NCBI GenBank assembly: GCA_003450915.1
Contig: DMEM01000117.1
Coordinates: forward strand, 1-7,280
From: Alphaproteobacteria bacterium
Lineage (GTDB): Bacteria > Pseudomonadota > Alphaproteobacteria > UBA1280 > UBA12223
DNA: 7,280 bases
Reading direction: 5' to 3'
Shown here: piece after piece, positions 6,199 through 7,280 of the stretch
Layout of the letters: every line of letters starts with the position of its first letter
Position numbering within the stretch: position 1 is the stretch's first letter
The notes under the pieces: model-generated
Told to the model about the DNA's origin: nothing
What the model saw: the letters and a program-made list of their open reading frames with translations, nothing else
Databases searched by the model: none
Program-made: the position numbers and the translations under genes

Positions 6199-6645
6199 AT
6201 GACTTTAGAAATAAAAAAAGTAACTGAAAAAGATTTTGATTGTATTTATCAGCTTTTAAAGCAAGAGGATTTTCCTTATTTACCGGTTGATAAACAAACT
6301 GCTTTTAATGAACTTTCTAAAAATGATAATTACATTTATGCAGGTTTTTCTGAAAGCAAAATAGTTCTGTTTTTATGCTTTTGTGAAAGGTCGGGTAAGC
6401 TTTATTTTGATATAGCATGTGCAAAAGATTATCAAAAAAAATGGGCTAGTAAGCAAATTTTAAAATTTATTTTTGAAACGGCTTTTCAAGATTTGGGTTA
6501 TGAAGAATTTTATGTTGAAAGTTTTACAGATCAATCTAGATATGTCGTGGAAAAATTTGGTTTTAGGAGAATAGATCAATGTTTTTATAGACTTTCCGCC
6601 AACTCTGATTCAGTGGTTAGATATCTTCAAACAAAGGAAATATAA
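6199..6645 (+). CDS. GNAT-fold acetyltransferase-like protein with altered acetyl-CoA loop
   Basis: This 148-residue protein has the layout of a single GNAT domain: first strand and helix with I-K-K-V-T-E-K-D-F-D (5-14), central strands (45-62), motif A strand L-Y-F-D-I-A-C (68-74), and the C-terminal V-E-K-F-G-F-R-R (117-124) typical of the family. The acetyl-CoA pyrophosphate loop normally reads Q/R-x-x-G-x-G/A; here it is Q-K-K-W-A-S (79-84), with Trp in the key Gly place. Catalysis is therefore uncertain. The start follows a strong GGGGGAT ribosome site that overlaps the nozzle stop codon, and its end holds the portal ribosome site, so it is translated within the structural operon. T7 gene 13 has the same place directly after the nozzle gene and, as I recall, a GNAT-like fold, so a virion-assembly role is possible. 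Confidence 0.68.
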   Translation: MTLEIKKVTEKDFDCIYQLLKQEDFPYLPVDKQTAFNELSKNDNYIYAGFSESKIVLFLCFCERSGKLYFDIACAKDYQKKWASKQILKFIFETAFQDLGYEEFYVESFTDQSRYVVEKFGFRRIDQCFYRLSANSDSVVRYLQTKEI

Positions 6646-6649
6646 ATAA

Positions 6650-7280
6650 ATGAAACAACTAAATAAAAAAGAAGAGATGAAAATTCTTGAAAAGGCAAAA
6701 GCTTATTATCAAGAATCGAAAAACTCGACTATTTATCAAAATTGGTTAGCACAAGCTAGAACTGCTTGGAACTTTTATGACGGTGAACAATGGACTGAAA
6801 GTGAAAAGATTTCTTTAGAAAAATCAGCTCAAGCACCAATTGTGATAAATAAAATTGCGACAAAAATTGATGCTGTTTCTGGTAATGAAATATCTAGTAG
6901 AACTCGCGTTGCGTATCGTTCAAGAAGTGGCGAACAAAATGAAGAGAAAACTGCGAGAGCATTAACAGATTTAGCTTTATATGTTGCAGAAAAAAATGAT
7001 CAATCAATTGAATTATCAAATATGTTTAAAGCTGGCATTGTTACAGGTGTTGGTTGGCTTGATGTTGGTGTAAAAAACAATGGAGATATTCCATATATTT
7101 TTAACAATGCTGAAAATGAGATGAATGTTATTTTTGATGTTCGTTCAAGAAATCTAGATTATTCTGATGCTCGTTTTATTGCAAGGGAAAAATGGTTAGA
7201 TATTCCAACTTTACAGGCTTTGTTTAAGCAAAAAGCTGATTGTGTAATTAAAGAACTTCAAGCTCAAGGTTATAATCAAA
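6650..7280 (+). CDS. P22-like portal protein, 3' partial
   Basis: The first 210 codons of a portal gene run off the right edge with no stop. The portal is a dodecameric ring at one head vertex through which DNA is packaged and ejected. Diagnostic segments of the P22-type portal family are F-Y-D-G-E-Q-W (42-48), P-I-V-I-N-K-I (63-69), and G-N-E-I-S-S-R-T (78-85) followed by a basic stretch; G-I-V-T-G-V-G-W-L-D-V (about 129-139) and the D-V-R-S-R-N-L-D-Y-S-D-A-R-F motif further on also fit. Usual length is about 500-730 residues, so less than half is present. The ATG is four bases after the GNAT-like stop, and its AAAGGAAA ribosome site (6633-6640) lies within the end of that gene, so the two are translationally linked. 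In most phages this gene precedes the capsid gene. Confidence 0.88.
   Translation, partial: MKQLNKKEEMKILEKAKAYYQESKNSTIYQNWLAQARTAWNFYDGEQWTESEKISLEKSAQAPIVINKIATKIDAVSGNEISSRTRVAYRSRSGEQNEEKTARALTDLALYVAEKNDQSIELSNMFKAGIVTGVGWLDVGVKNNGDIPYIFNNAENEMNVIFDVRSRNLDYSDARFIAREKWLDIPTLQALFKQKADCVIKELQAQGYNQ

Noticed and set aside
1..7280. Alternative genetic code (TGA read as Trp)
   Set aside because: Tryptophan is TGG throughout and no in-frame TGA occurs in the genes; lack of TGA stops among six genes is too small a sample.
1..7280. tRNA genes, rRNA, insertion sequences or attachment sites
   Set aside because: I saw no cloverleaf, inverted terminal repeats with transposase, integrase or duplicated core on reading both strands.

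Overview
The window is a strongly AT-rich stretch of a tailed-phage (or prophage) virion-structure module, with every supported gene on the plus strand. The gene set points to a short-tailed, podovirus-type virion in Caudoviricetes: an N4 gp56-like major capsid protein, a small head-tail adaptor, a large tail nozzle/hub protein of the P22 gp10 / T7 gp12 kind, and a P22-like portal protein. No integrase, repressor, tRNA or cellular gene is present, so free phage and prophage cannot be told apart. A P22-like portal and a strong sigma70-type promoter favour a Gram-negative bacterial host, but the sequence does not identify it. All genes read in the standard code; the six stop codons visible are TAA or TAG.

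Layout. Positions 1-1842: the 3' part of a gene for a protein ending in nine RCC1-type repeats (beta-propeller), open at the left window edge. Positions 1843-2031: a 189-base control gap with an extended -10 sigma70 promoter, a 5' hairpin at the predicted transcript start, a perfect intrinsic terminator and a strong ribosome binding site. Positions 2032-3743: a small charged protein in the scaffold position, then the major capsid protein. Positions 3820-6186: head-tail adaptor and tail nozzle. Positions 6199-6645: a GNAT-fold protein placed just after the nozzle gene. Positions 6650-7280: the first 210 codons of the portal gene, cut by the right edge.

How it works together. The scaffold-like protein and capsid protein would build the procapsid on the portal ring; the adaptor and nozzle close the portal vertex and form the short tail; the RCC1 propeller protein is best guessed to be a tail or surface component. 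Three intrinsic-terminator hairpins lie immediately before the scaffold, capsid and adaptor genes (one of them inside the last scaffold codons). This arrangement would grade transcription through the head genes and could release a roughly 87-nt leader RNA.

The most noteworthy items are the leader RNA/attenuator, the nine-blade RCC1 repeat gene with its distinct codon use, the portal gene lying downstream of the capsid and tail genes, and the GNAT-like gene in the position T7 gene 13 has after the nozzle gene.
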